Of a stretch of 64,000 nucleotides of DNA, positions 22,219 through 34,340 are shown in pieces. The stretch comes from Heracleum sosnowskyi. Taxonomy: Eukaryota > Streptophyta > Magnoliopsida > Apiales > Apiaceae. Position 1 is the first letter of the stretch. The number at the start of each line of letters is the position of its first letter. The position numbers were made by a program, and so were the translations under genes. Under the pieces are notes generated by a model. The model was not told the DNA's origin. It saw only the letters and a program-made list of their open reading frames with translations, and did no database searches. The DNA is taken from positions 59,732,006 to 59,796,005 of the forward strand of contig CM061245.1 in the NCBI GenBank assembly GCA_030848705.1, given 5' to 3'.

Positions 22219-23161
22219 CTAACTTAAAACTCGTGCGATGCACAGATTGTTAATTGTTATTTTATTATTATTTTTTTAATATTTTTTTAATTGTAATTGT
22301 GCAAAAAATAAGTAGGCATGTTAAAATAGCTAAACACTTTCAATTAATTAAAAACATTAAAACAGATTTTAAAATAAATAAGTATGGGTTTGCCCGTTAT
22401 ATATTTGGAAATGAGGGTTTTAGTAAGAAAAAATAAAAAATGTAACATATATTTAGTTTAAAAAGGTAAATGCCCGTAATATTTTTGGAAAATGAGGTTT
22501 TAAAATTTAATAATTAAAAGTATTTAAATGCGTTTTAAAATAAATAAGTAAAAGGTTTCCTGTGATATTTTTGGAAAAAGAATGGATTTTAGTGAGAAAA
22601 ATAGAAAAAGTAAATTGTAAAAGGCAATTTCCCGTGACATATTTAGAAAAGTAGGGACTTTGTTAAAAAAATATATAATGTGTTTTAGCTGAAAAGGTAA
22701 TTGGTTATAAATAGGTATTTGATTATTTATATTTTAATATTTTTAGTAATTGCATTTGTTATGAAAAATAAGTAGACATGTTAAAATAGGTAAATTTTTA
22801 AAAAATAATTATAATATTAAAATAGGTTTAAAAATAAATAACTAAATGTTTGTCCGTGATATTTTTGGAAAATAAGGGGTTTTAGTAAGGAAAAATAGAA
22901 AAATTAACATGTTTAGTTAAAAAAGGTAATTGCCCGTGATATATTTGAAAAAGTAGGGGAATTTGTTAGAAAAATAGAAAAAATAATGTATTTTAGGTGA
23001 AAAAGGTAATTGGTTATAAATATGTAATATTATTATTTAATAATATATTTCTATAAATAAGTAAGTAAAAACTGATTATTAAGGGCAATTAAGTAAAATC
23101 ACAACGTACCATTCCGATCAACCAAACTTTTAATGTTTCGTCTATTATATAATAGTATTGA
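22219..23161 (-). mobile_element. Non-autonomous Helitron, minus orientation
   Basis: In minus orientation the 5' end is TCAATACTATTATATAATAG (rc of 23142-23161), followed by ACGAAACATTAAAAGTTTGG. The 3' end is a CTGTGCATCGCACGAG stem, then TTTTAAGTTAG (rc of 22219-22245). It is an inverted, slightly diverged copy of the Helitron at 24122-33926: about 943 bp against about 910 bp without the copia insert. Non-coding. Confidence 0.7.
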
Positions 23162-23782
23162 TGTGGTAATTTAAATTAATGAACTAACCAAAATTTGAAG
23201 ACTGATTCAAATTTTTATTAATAAGATTACCATAAATAATTTAAAACGTATTAATGATATCTAAAATTTGAATTTAAAGATTCTAATATAAAATATAGGT
23301 CAAAAAATATATGGATTTTGAACAAATTTAAAATGGGTACCAAACCAAAAATATGAAAAACCAAGTTTAAAAATTTTAATCGAACCTAAATATGGATAAC
23401 GAACTTAAGAAATGGGTTAAGACATGAATTTGGTATGCTTAAAATTTTAAATAAATGACTTGATAATAATTTTATATAAATTACCCGTAATAATTTAGAA
23501 AAATAAGAATATTAGTTTGAAAGTATTGAATACATGATACACTATGTGTCTTAGTTAAATACGTATGTAAAATAGTTTGACTAGTTAACATAAGTTTTAA
23601 ATAAGAAAGCTCACCGCCCAAGTTATTAAAGTATATAAAACCCGACCCAAAATAGCGACTAAAATTTTAAATGAACTTGATAATAATTATATATATGTTA
23701 TCCGTAATAATTTTAGAAACAAAAAAGAATTTACAGTCCGATTACCAAAGTTTTAGTATTTTGGGTTTAATAGTAATACTAG
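23162..23782. other. Decayed Helitron-like filler
   Basis: AT-rich. Shares phrases with 33930-34335 (AAGCTCA..., CCCAAGTTATTAAAGTATAT, GACTAAAATTTTAA, CCAAAGTTTTA(G/A)TATTTTGG), so both represent one decayed repeat family next to Helitrons. Confidence 0.45.
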
Positions 23783-24118
23783 CTTATAACTCGTATGATG
23801 TACGAGTTTATAATTGATATTTGTATGGTATTTAATTAACGATCGAATGATATTTGCATGGTATTGTTAGGTCTGTTCATTAATTTTTTTATATTTTATT
23901 AATGTTTGGAAGATATAATATATGATTTTTTTGGAATGTATTAATGATTGGAAGATATGGTATATTTGGTATTTTTAGGCGTGTTTATAAAAGGTATTAT
24001 GGTTTAATTAAAAGAAAGCTATTTTAAGGTAACACACTATTATTTATTAATTAGAATAAATGATCGAAAACCAAAATTTTCAATATTTCAGCTATTATAT
24101 AATAATATAAATATAGTA
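23783..24118 (-). mobile_element. Short degenerate Helitron, minus orientation
   Basis: Starts CTAGCTTATAACTCGTATGATGTACGAG (inverted 3' hairpin plus CTAG) and runs to CAATATTTCAGCTATTATATAATAATATA, the inverted 5' end of the same family. About 336 bp; abuts the next Helitron within four bases. Confidence 0.55.
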
Positions 24119-24402
24119 TAATCAATACTATTATATAATAGACGAAACATTAAAAGTTTGGTTGTCCTTAACTGTATTTCGTGTTTTTACTTAATTAACC
24201 TTACTTATTTATAGAAATATATTATTAAATAATAATATTACCTATTTATGACCAATTACCTTTTTTCCCTAAAATACATTATTTTTTCTAACAAATTCCC
24301 CTACTTTTTCAAACATGGCAATTACATTTTTTTAACTAAAACATGTTAGTTTTTCTATTTTTCCGTACTAAAACCACTCATTTTCCAAAAATATCACGGA
24401 CA

Positions 24403-25934
24403 TGAAGGGTTTCGTGCATGAAAACGCAACGGAAAAATGCGTAAAACAGAAAAATTAACGAAACCCTCCGCAGGATCCATGCGAAAAACGATATTTAATT
24501 CGTGAATAGAATCGTTTACCTTTTGAAGCTTTACGAACGGATGACTAATGGAGGTCCTTTGATATGATCACCACGTGTCCCGCCTTGCGATACACGTCTC
24601 TAATTAGTCCACACGAACGCCCGATCGTCCAACGATCACCGGAGTTGGTACTAGCCAAGAACTGCCCTCAGAACTCTCTCTCTCTCTCTCTAGCCTCTCT
24701 TTGATGTAGAGCATCTAGGGTTTTTTAAGAAAAACGTTTTTTTCAATTTCTTAACCCTAAAATAATACATCTTAATGTATTTATATGGAGAGAATTCTGG
24801 GCCTATACCTAATCTGATTGGGCTTCCAAAACTCAATCTGATTATTAGTAGTATTATTTATTATATTCGAATTATTATATATAATTAATCAAGTCCTACG
24901 TAATTAATCCAATAATTCAATAATAATAATAATTCAATTAAATTCGAAATTTAATTAATGCTCCGTTTAAAACATTCTTTATGTGTAACCCTTTAGGTTA
25001 TTATTACGTTGACAATAATTTTAACATCTCATAATAAAATTATAAACAATGAGCGGCATCTAGTAATACATCACTGCTACCCAAGTAATAATAATAATTG
25101 GTGATCCAATTAAACCTTTAATGAATAATGTTCCATGTAATATAATCCTTTTAACCTTATATTATAGATTAAACTCGAGGCATGGTTTATGTCATCCTCT
25201 TCAACATTTAATCCTGGTTTACTTGATCGATGAGTAGACTATTAAACAAATCACAATTTGAGCATGGCCATGCATTTCATAGTCTCACTCAATCAAGAGG
25301 CCAATAATATCACTCCTAAAATAGGAGGGTTAAATCCTATATCTATCATTCATATTTCTCATATGATTCATAATATACCCAATGTCCACCTTTATCATTA
25401 CCCGGTCAAAGGTAACTTTGAATAGAATCAAAGTATATTAATTCTCATATAGAAATATAATGATTTCAAGTCTAAGGATCATTACACCATTATCATTGTG
25501 AGAATTGCTTATGACACTTGATAACATTTACCATGAAGAATTCACACGGTGGGTCTATCCAGTGCCATGTTCTGTTAACATGCACTTATGTCTTTGACTT
25601 TAGTATCACCATACTTATAACCAATGAGATGTGGTCATCAGTCAACAAACATACTAGTCTTAATGCATTATTATTGTCCTCAAATAATAATACTCGACTA
25701 GAGATCTTTTAGGATTATAAACACTACTCATATAATCTCATTTCTAAGTCACATACTTAGAGATATAGAATTCATGCTTATATTCCAAGGACATTTATTA
25801 TTCTAATATTTATATCGCAGTTAATAAAGACATAATAAATAATTGAAAGAAAATCCATAGAACATATTTATTAATAATCAAAATGTCTTCCCTAAGAACA
25901 TTATAGTATTGTCTCTAGGGCACAAGCACTAACA
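24403..25934 (-). repeat. Copia 3' LTR
   Basis: On the minus strand runs TGTTAGTGCTTGTGCCC... to ...CGAAACCCTTCA. Contains a CT tract near 24674-24692, shorter than in the other LTR. The 64-codon frame at 25518-25712 occurs in both LTRs and is not taken as a gene. Confidence 0.93.
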
Positions 25935-25948
25935 ATCTCCCACTTGCA
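25935..25948 (-). other. Copia polypurine tract
   Basis: On the minus strand GCAAGTGGGAGAT lies directly before the 3' LTR start (TGTTAG), the usual plus-strand primer position. Confidence 0.75.
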
Positions 25949-26871
25949 CTAGAGCCAATCACCCATGTATCTAATACCCATGGAACTAGTGTGACCTTCG
26001 TGCTTCTGCTGTGACAAAGCCTTAGTCAGTGGGTCTGCAACGTTATCATTAGTATGCATTTTACATATATGTATATCTCCCCTCCTTGTAATCTCTCGAA
26101 GTAGATGATATCGTCTAAGTATATGCTTTGCTCGGGAATGGGACCTTGGTTCCTTAGCCTGTGCAATAGCTCCATTGTTATCGCAATAAAGATCAACTGG
26201 ATCTGCGATCGATGGAACTACTCCAAGTCCCTCAATAAATTTCCGAAGCCAAACAGCCTCTTTGGCCGCTTCACTGGCAGCAATATACTCAGCTTCCATT
26301 GTAGAATCAGCTACTGTCTCTTGCTTCGAACTCTTCCAGCTTACAGCACCTCCTTTTAGACAAAATACAAACCCAGATTGAGACACAGTATCGTCTCTGT
26401 CTGTTTGGAAATTAGCATCAGTGTAACCTCTTACAACTAGCTTCTCATCTCCTACATATACCAAGAATGAATCTTTAGTTCTCTTGAGGTACTTAAGAAT
26501 ATTCTTGACTGCCGTCCAGTGACCTTCACCTGGATTAGACTGGTATCTCCTCGTCATGCTCAAAGCATACGAAACATCAGGTCGAGTACATATCATTGTA
26601 TACATTATTGAACCAATTGCAGAAGCATATGGTACCTTTTTCATACGGTCCTTATCATCTAATGATTTAGGACAGTTTTCTTTTGAGATCACTATCCCAT
26701 GAGACACAGGGACAAATCCCCTCTTTGCCTCTTGCATCCCAAAACGATGCAATACTTTGTCAATGTATGTACTCTGACTTAAGCCGATTAATCTTCTAGA
26801 TCTATCTCTATAGATCTTGATCCCTAATATATAGGTAGCATCGCCTAATCTTTCATTGAGAAACTTTTTCC
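25949..26871 (-). pseudogene. Copia RNase H and end of RT
   Basis: Longest frame 25949-26752. It begins near the end of RT (MHRFGMQEAKRGFVPVSHG), with the conserved SIMYTMICTRPDVSYA motif, then RNase H with YTDANF (first catalytic D), MEAEY (E) and YCDNNGAI (D). It ends HEGHTSSMGIRYMGDWL. The segment 26753-26871 continues the same protein (YILGIKIYRD, SQSTYIDKVLHRF) after a one-base frameshift in an A-run around 26864-26869. Confidence 0.85.
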
Positions 26872-26874
26872 CAA

Positions 26875-27480
26875 CTAAGTCTTAACAGCCTGAAGAGAAG
26901 GTATGTCATTCCCTATTAGTAATATATCATCAACATATAATACTAGGAATGCCACTTTTCTCCCACTAACCTTCTTGTAAACACAAGGCTCATCTTCATT
27001 TTGAATAAAGCCAAACTCTTTGACTGTTATATCAAAACGAATGTTCCAACTCCTTGAGGCCTGCTTCAATCCATAAATAGATCGTAGTAGCTTACAGACC
27101 ATTCTAGCAAATCTCGGATCGACAAAACCTTCTGGTTGTATCATATACACATCCTCTTCTAAGCTCCCATTTATGAAATCGGTTTTGACATCCATTTGCC
27201 AGATTTCATAGTCATAGTAAGCTGCTATCGCAAGCAAAATCCTGATGGACTTGACCATAGCTACTGGTGAGAAAGTTTCATCATAGTCAATACCATGAAT
27301 TTGTTTGAAACCTTTCGCCACTAGTCTTGCTTTGTAGGTCGTTACATTACCATCCATGTCTGTTTTCTTCTTGAAAACCCATTTGCACCCAATAGGTTTT
27401 ACCCCTTCAGGTGGTTCAACCAAAGTCCATACTTTGTTTTCATACATGGAATCCATCTCAGATTTCATAGCTTCCAGCCA
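26875..27480 (-). pseudogene. Copia reverse transcriptase
   Basis: Reads VWTLVEPPEGVKPIGCKWVF, YKARLVAKGF, QMDVKTDFINGSL and LYVDDILLIGND, the RVT_2 core with the YVDD active site. An in-frame TAG at 26875-26877, where the family has an ordinary residue, is followed by a frameshift. The 5' side joins the integrase C-terminal frame out of register at about 27465-27480. Confidence 0.88.
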
Positions 27481-27902
27481 TCTCTTAGATCTGGACTATT
27501 CATAGCATCCTGATAGGTAAGAGGCTCATCTTCATCCATAAGCATTACATCGCCAGTCTGAGTTAAGAGAAATCCATAATATCTCTCAGGCTCGTGGCGA
27601 ATCCTACCAGATCTACGAACAACCTGTGTTTCTTGAGCAGTAACATTTTCATGTACTTCGTGCTTATGTTCCAACTCTGGTTCAATGTCATTCTGTGGTT
27701 CTCGAACTTCATCGAGATCTATTATACTCCCACTGTTTTTCTTAGAGAACTGTTCTCTTTCAAGAAATACAGCAGTTCGAGCAACAAACACTTTGCTCTC
27801 GGTACGATTATAGAAATAATACCCTTTAGTTTCTTTTGGGTATCCCACAAAATTACATTTGTCTGATTTCGGTCCTAGCTTGTCAGTGACTAAACGTTTC
27901 AC
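27465..27902 (-). pseudogene. Copia integrase C-terminal region to RT linker
   Basis: Reads KRLVTDKLGPKSDKCNFVGYPKETKGYYFYN, the usual post-integrase segment, then the linker RRSGRIRHEPERYYGF. It is out of frame with the preceding gag-INT block: a small deletion near 27898, between short TGTGA-like repeats, is the likely cause. Confidence 0.82.
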
Positions 27903-29910
27903 ATCCCCATACTTTCAAAAAGGACATGCTATGACGTTTCTCAGTCCATATCTCATATGGTGTAGTTTGAACCGATTTAGTAGGAACTCGGTTAAGTGTG
28001 TGTGCAGCCGTTTCTAGAGCATAACCCCAAAAACTAATTGGAAGATCCGCTAGACTCATCATCGATCGCACCATGTCCAACAAGGTACGATTTCTCCTTT
28101 CAGATACACCATTCCACTGTGGTGTTCCAGGAGGTGTGAGCTGTGATACAATACCACACTCCTTTAAGTAATTCTTAAATTCTAAGCTTAAGTACTCACC
28201 TCCACGATCAGATCGTAGAGTTTTAATACTTCCGCCTATTTGCTTTTCCACTTTTGCCTTGTACTCTTTGAATTTTTCAAATGATTCGGATTTGTTCTTC
28301 AAAAGATACACATATCCGTATCTACTAAAATCATCAGTAAAGGTTATGAAGTAATAAAAGCCACCTCTTGCCATCGTACGCATTGGACCACATACATCAC
28401 TATGTATGAGTTCTAATCGTTCGGTGGCCCTCTCACCAGTTCCGGTAAAAGGAGCTTTAGTCATTTTTCCAATGAGACAAGGTTCGCATTCTTCGTATGA
28501 TTCAAAATCAAACTTATCCAGGTATCCATCCTTATGTAACTTGGAAATGCGTTTCTCATTTATATGGCCTAAACGGCAATGCCAAAGGTATGTTTGATTT
28601 GAGTCATTAGCCTTAATACATTTATTATTTACATTATAGACATGAATATCAAGATCAAGAACATATAAACCATTAAATAAACGTGCAACCCCATAGGTAA
28701 CATTATTCAAACCAAAGGAACAACTATTGTTCTGAATTGTAAAGGAAAAACCTTTCTTGTCCAAACAAGAAACAGAAATAATGTTTCTGCAAATCGCAGG
28801 CACGTAAAAACAGTTCTCAAGTTCTAAAATAAGCCCAGTGGGCAATGATAAATTATAAGTCCCTACAGCCAAAGCAGCAACCTTTGCTCCATTGCCAACG
28901 CGTAGGTCGACTTCTCCTTTCGCCAAAGTCCTACTCCTTCGTAGTTCCTGCACATTTATACAAATGTGAGAACCACATCCAGTATCTAATACCCATGATG
29001 TAGAAGTAGACAAATTGACTTCTATAACATACATACATGAATCAGAAATCTTCACAGACTTCATTCCCTTCAGGTTCAAATCTTCCAAATAAGCTTGACA
29101 ATTACGCTTCCAATGACCCGGCTTCTTGCAAAAGTGACATACATCACCCTTTGCAGCACCTTTTGCAACACCTCCAGTAGGCTTCAAAGCCTTTTTGAAA
29201 GCAGGCTTCGGATTAGCAGATTTAGATCCAATCTTCTTCTTGCCTTTCCATTTCCCCTTTCCTTTGGCATTCCCTTTATTCACCATCATTATGGGAGCAG
29301 GGTTAGCCTTTGACATATTGGTCTCAGCAGTCCTCAATAATGCCAATAGTTCGGTAGGTGTTTTGTCTATCTCACTCATAATATAGTTTATTACAAATTG
29401 AGTGTAGTTGTTGTTCAAAGACTGCAAGATCAAATCTGCTTGGTGTTCCGGTAAAATCGGGTAACCCAAATTCTCAAGGGTTTCCAAATACCCTATCATC
29501 TTTAGAACATGCGGTCCAACCGGGTCACGATCTCCCTGTTTGCATGCATACAACGCTTTGCTTACATCAAACCTCTCTTGACGAGCTTGACCCTCAAACA
29601 TCCTTTTGAGGTGCTCTATCATGTCATAAGCGTCCATACGCTCATGTTGTTTCTGAAGCTCAGGACTCATAGTCGCTAGCATCAAACAACAGACATCCGT
29701 AGAATCATCAAGATGCTTCTGATAAGCATTTTGTTGAGCCTCGGTTGCTTCAGCAGCAAGAGGTCCAGGGTGAGGAATATCAAGGACATAAAGCTTTCGC
29801 TCCTGCCTGAGGACAATCCTCAAATTCCTTTGCCAATCAAGGAAGTTGGTTCCTGTCAGCTTTTCCTTCTCAAGGACTGATCGCACAGAGAAATTGTTTG
29901 AGTTTGCCAT
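27883..29910 (-). pseudogene. Copia gag-protease-integrase polyprotein
   Basis: 675 codons from ATG at 29910. Gag: residues about 1-240, beginning MANSNNFSVRSVLEKEKLTG. Zinc knuckle CHFCKKPGHWKRNC at about 258-271. Aspartic protease WVLDTGCGSHI at about 307. Integrase HHCC (WHCRLGH ... CEPC) at about 440-480 and catalytic core (HSDVCGP, DDFSRYGYVYL, RSDRGGEY, TPQWNGVSERRNRT) at about 505-625. The frame is open to FLKVWGCE, then breaks. The encoded proteins would package and integrate the element; this copy lacks an intact RT fusion. Confidence 0.9.
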
Positions 29911-31727
29911 TTAGATATCTACAATGTTAAAATGCATAAAATAAGTTAGTTGCAGATTAAATTATGTTCAAGTGATTATCCATATATATTCACAATATAT
30001 ATCTCCCACTATTTTTATCAAATCAATAGCCCTAACTATTAATTCGGAAGGCATTACTCTAAATCCTTCTAGTGAGCCAAGATCCATATTTCGTCACGCT
30101 TAAGGTCAGCTTTGGCTTTTCTCCCAAAACATGATTTATTTAGGTAGACAACTCTTGTCAATTATATCATATATAACTCTTGGAAAGTTTGGTAGAACAA
30201 CATTTGTCCATATTTATCCAATAAATCATACCAAACTCCATGCCTCTAAGTTCACAATCCTATTGTGGTAACTTAGTTAAGTCTAACCCAATGGTCTAAC
30301 AGTTAAGTATCACATTTACTTCATCGTGCCATACCGCGATAGATTGGAGTGCTTCGCTTTGGCGAACCCACTCTTTCACGATCTAGGTCTTGACGAGTGT
30401 TGCCCATTGGAAGGCATCTAAGTGACTTAATATTTTAAATTTAGGGATTTTATTATTAAAACGACCATGATCCCATCATCAAGAGATTCCCAATTTTTCC
30501 TTGAACTAAGTACTTCAATTCAAAATTCATCAATGGTTTGATTTCCGGTCCAACGGAGGAGTCACAGTGGTCTCACTTAAAACCCGCCTTTCTTACAAGC
30601 GCTGCTTGTATTTTTTGTCAAAATCGCCCCATATCAAAAAATCGAAAATTCATACTTATTTCCGTGTTTCATAAACACAGGAATCTCATGTTCGTTTTGT
30701 TCAATTTTAAAATCTTGAATCGTTACAGATTTTATCTTGTTTAGCAGGCATGGCATGGGTGATGTATCTAATACATACATGTTTAATCTAATTAAAACAT
30801 GCATCATTATCACTACGCATACATATCATCATCACATGCATCATATATGTAAAGTGCGTAAAGTAAACGTGCTTGGTTATGGCCCAATCCTATGCGATTT
30901 TTCCAAGCTAAGGAAAAACCAAGGTCAATCTATGGTGGTATCAAATACAACATAATAAATTACACATGTCTTCATGCTTCCTTGTAATGTGTCCTTTGAT
31001 CGCCTCCTTGGCATGCCTCCATGTCTTCATATCACCAATTACATAATATGAAAAGCTAATCTAATAAACTTACAAGAGAAACTCGAGTTACATTCGAGAT
31101 TTAATCATTACAAGAATGAACGACATGCAAGTCATATTTGAAACCAAAACCATAATCAAAAACCACTAACCTATGGGTCTTAGGGCCATAACCATACACC
31201 ATGCTCAATTAACAGTTAAGAACATCTCATATTGCATCAACATATCACACCATATCATATTTTTCATGATCCAATCACAAAATCAAATAAAGTGTAAATC
31301 AGAAAATTAAAATCAGAATTATGAAAACAATGAATCACTGTTTACAGACAGTAAACGACGTCAAACGCCTTACAGATGAACGAATGACAAAGTCAGTATT
31401 GTTCAGACGCCCGTTTCCCTTTCCGAAAAGGTATTTTCGGCGAAATTCTGAAACAGTATGCAAATTTCACCAAATCTGCGCAACCAATCAGAAATCGTAT
31501 CTAATACGATTCTCATGACAAGAACAAAACTATATCATGTATATATCAGTATACATACAGATTATATGATCATCATATGATCATCTCAATCATCATTATT
31601 ATACAATTTATGTATATACATCAATACAATATTCATGTTTTCATAAAAACAACGCATCAATCATGATAGTCACAAACATGATTTTATCATCAAAAAAGTA
31701 AACATATAAACGAATTAAACACTTTTC
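29911..31727 (-). other. Copia 5' leader
   Basis: About 1.8 kb between primer site and gag ATG, no credible coding frame on the element strand. Long leaders of this kind carry packaging signals in other elements; nothing specific is visible here. Confidence 0.6.
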
Positions 31728-31747
31728 GCAAGTAGCTCGGATACCAT
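31728..31747 (-). other. Copia primer binding site (tRNA-iMet type)
   Basis: On the minus strand, directly after the LTR end, ATGGTATCCGAGCTACTTGC. It matches the initiator-methionine tRNA 3' end (TGGTATCAGAGC) with one mismatch (C for A). Confidence 0.8.
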
Positions 31748-32015
31748 TGAAGGGTTTCGTGCATGAAAACGCAACGGAAAAATGCGTAAAACAGAAAAAT
31801 TAATGAAACCCTCCGCAGGATCCATGCGAAAAACGATATTTAATTCGTGAATAGAATCGTTTACCTTTTGAAGCTTTACGAACGGATGACTAATGGAGGT
31901 CCTTTGATATGATCACCACGTGTCCCGCCTTGCGATACACGTCTCTAATTAGTCCACACGAACGCCCGATCGTCCAACGATCACCGGAGTTGGTACTAGC
32001 CAAGAACTGCCCTCG

Positions 32016-32053
<38 letters not shown>

Positions 32054-33292
32054 GCCTCTCTTTGATGTAGAGCAGCAAGGGTTTTTTAAGAAAAACGTTT
32101 TTTCAATTTCTTAACCCTAAAATAATACATCTTAATGTATTTATATGGAGAGAATTCTGGGCCTATACCTAATCTGATTGGGCTTCCAAAACCCAATCTG
32201 ATTATTAGTAGTATTATTTATTATATTCGAATTATTATATAATTAATCAAGTCTTACTTAATTAATCCAATAATTCAATAATAATAATAATTCAATTAAA
32301 TTCAAAATTTAATTAATGCTCCGTTTAAAACATTCTTTATGTGTAACCCTTTAGGTTATTATTACGTTGGCAATAATTTTAACATCTCATAATAAAATTA
32401 TAAACAATGAGCGGCATCTAGTAATACATCACTGCTACCCAAGTAATAATAATAATTGGTGATCCAATTAAACCTTTAATGAATAATGTTCCATGTAATA
32501 TAATCCTTTTAACCTTATATTATAGATTAAACTCGAGGCATGGTTTATGTCATCCTCTTCAACATTTAATCCTGGTTTACTTGATCGATGAGTAGACTAT
32601 TAAACAAATCACAATTTGAGCATGGCCATGCATTTCATAGTCTCACTCAATCAAGAGGCCAATAATATCACTCCTAAAATAGGAGGGTTAAATCCTATAT
32701 CTATCATTCATATTTCTCATATGATTCATAATATACCCAATGTCCACCTTTATCATTACCCGGTCAAAGGTAACTTTGAGTAGAATCAAAGTATATTAAT
32801 TCTCATATAGAAATATAATGATTTCAAGTCTAAGGATCATTACACCATTATCATTGTGAGAATTGCTTATGACACTTGATAACATTTACCATGAAGAATT
32901 CACACGGTGGGTCTATCCAGTGCCATGTTCTGTTAACATGCACTTATGTCTTTGACTTTAGTATCACCATACTTATAACCAATGAGATGTGGTCATCAGT
33001 CAACAAACATACTAGTCTTAATGCATTATTATTGTCCTCAAATAATAATACTCGACTAGGGATCTTTTAGGATTATAAACACTACTCATATAATCTCATT
33101 TCTAAGTCACATACTTAGAGATATAGAATTCATGCTTATATTCCAAGGACATTTATTATTCTAATATTTATATCGCAGTTAATAAAGACATAATAAATAA
33201 TTGAAAGAAAATCCATAGAACATATTTATTAATAATCAAAATGTCTTCCCTAAGAACATTATAGTATTGTCTCTAGGGCACAAGCACTAACA
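31748..33292 (-). repeat. Copia 5' LTR
   Basis: 1545 bp, near-identical to 24403-25934. The CT microsatellite (about 32019-32051) is longer here. TGTT...TTCA ends on the minus strand. The 62-codon frame at 31890-32078 is a shadow of this tract. Confidence 0.93.
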
Positions 33293-33926
33293 GGACAAAC
33301 CTTTAGTTATTTATTTTTAAACCTATAATATTATAAATTTTTTTTCAAAAGTTTACCTATTTTAACATGTCTACTTATTTTTCTTAACAAATGCAATCAC
33401 TAAGAATATTAAAATATAAATAATCAAATATCTATTTATAACCAATTACTCTAGAACACATTATAGATTTTTTCTAACAAAGTCCCTTCTTTTCTAAATA
33501 TATCACGGGAAATTGTCTTTCTCAATTTAATTTTTCTATTTTACTCACTGAAATTCATTTTTTTCCCAAAAACATCATAGGAAACCCTTTACTTATTTAT
33601 TTTAAAACGAATTTAAATACTTTTAATTATTAAATTTTAAAGCCTCATTTTTCAAAAATATCACGGGCATTTACATTTTTAAACTAAATATATGTTACAT
33701 TTTTTATTTTTTCTTACTAAAACCCCTCATTTTCCAAAAATATAACGGGCAAACCCTTAATTATTTATTTTAAAATCTGTTTTAATGTTTGTAATTAATT
33801 AAAAGTATTTAGCTATTTTAGCATGCCTACTTATTTTTTTAACAAATACAATTAATAAAATATTAAAAAAAATATAATAATAAAATAACAATTAACAATC
33901 CGTGCATCGCACGAGTTTTAAGCTAG

Positions 33927-34340
33927 TAACTTTTTAATAGGAAAACCCATAAAAATTTTAAAAAAGTAAATTCAAGTTATGAAATTACATAAAACCCGAC
34001 AAAATTCCGACTTCCGTCCGACTACCAAAATTTTAATATTTTGTGCATTATCATAAGTTTTAAATAATAAAGCTCATAGGCCCAAGTTATTAAAGTATAT
34101 AGACCCAAAATACCGACTAAAATTTTAATTGGACTTGATAATATACCTTCCGATTATCAAAGTTTTAATATTTTGGCTTTAACAAAAATATAGTACAATA
34201 AGTTTTTAATAGAAAAATCCATAAAAAATTAAAAAACAAAAACAGACCCGCTGTATTATACTACATAAAGCCTGATCCAAAATATCGATTACCGTTTGAC
34301 TACTAAACTTTTGATGTTTCCTCTTTAATAATACTAGCTT
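33927..34340 (-). mobile_element. Decayed Helitron-like remnant
   Basis: Related to 23162-23782. Ends GACTACTAAACTTTTGATG then TTTCCTCTTTAATAATACTAG, an inverted degenerate Helitron 5' end. AT-rich, non-coding. Confidence 0.4.

Larger units (their letters stand above)
24403..33292 (-). mobile_element. Ty1/copia LTR retrotransposon, near-complete, minus orientation
   Basis: 8.89 kb with two LTRs of about 1.53-1.55 kb, 5-bp target duplication GGACA (24398-24402 and 33293-33297), initiator-Met-type primer site, polypurine tract, and gag-PR-INT-RT-RH order on the minus strand (INT before RT defines copia). LTRs differ by about ten substitutions plus a CT microsatellite and small indels over ~1.5 kb, so insertion is recent. 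Coding is broken by at least three frameshifts and one nonsense codon, so this copy is not autonomous. The long LTRs suggest an Angela/TAR/Tork-like lineage, not certain. Confidence 0.93.
24122..33926 (+). mobile_element. Non-autonomous Helitron interrupted by the copia element
   Basis: Starts A|TCAATACTATTATATAATAG and ends CCGTGCATCGCACGAG then TTTTAAGCTAG|T at 33926, a textbook hairpin plus CTAG ending between A and T. Without the copia insert and one copy of its target duplication it is about 910 bp. It is the inverted twin of 22219-23161. Non-coding. Confidence 0.8.

Noticed and set aside
22254..22436. 60-codon frame, Ile/Phe/Lys-rich
   Set aside because: Lies inside a Helitron copy and reflects AT-rich composition.
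25518..33070. Identical 64-codon plus-strand frames at 25518-25712 and 32876-33070
   Set aside because: They are the same place in the two copia LTRs; no family signature.
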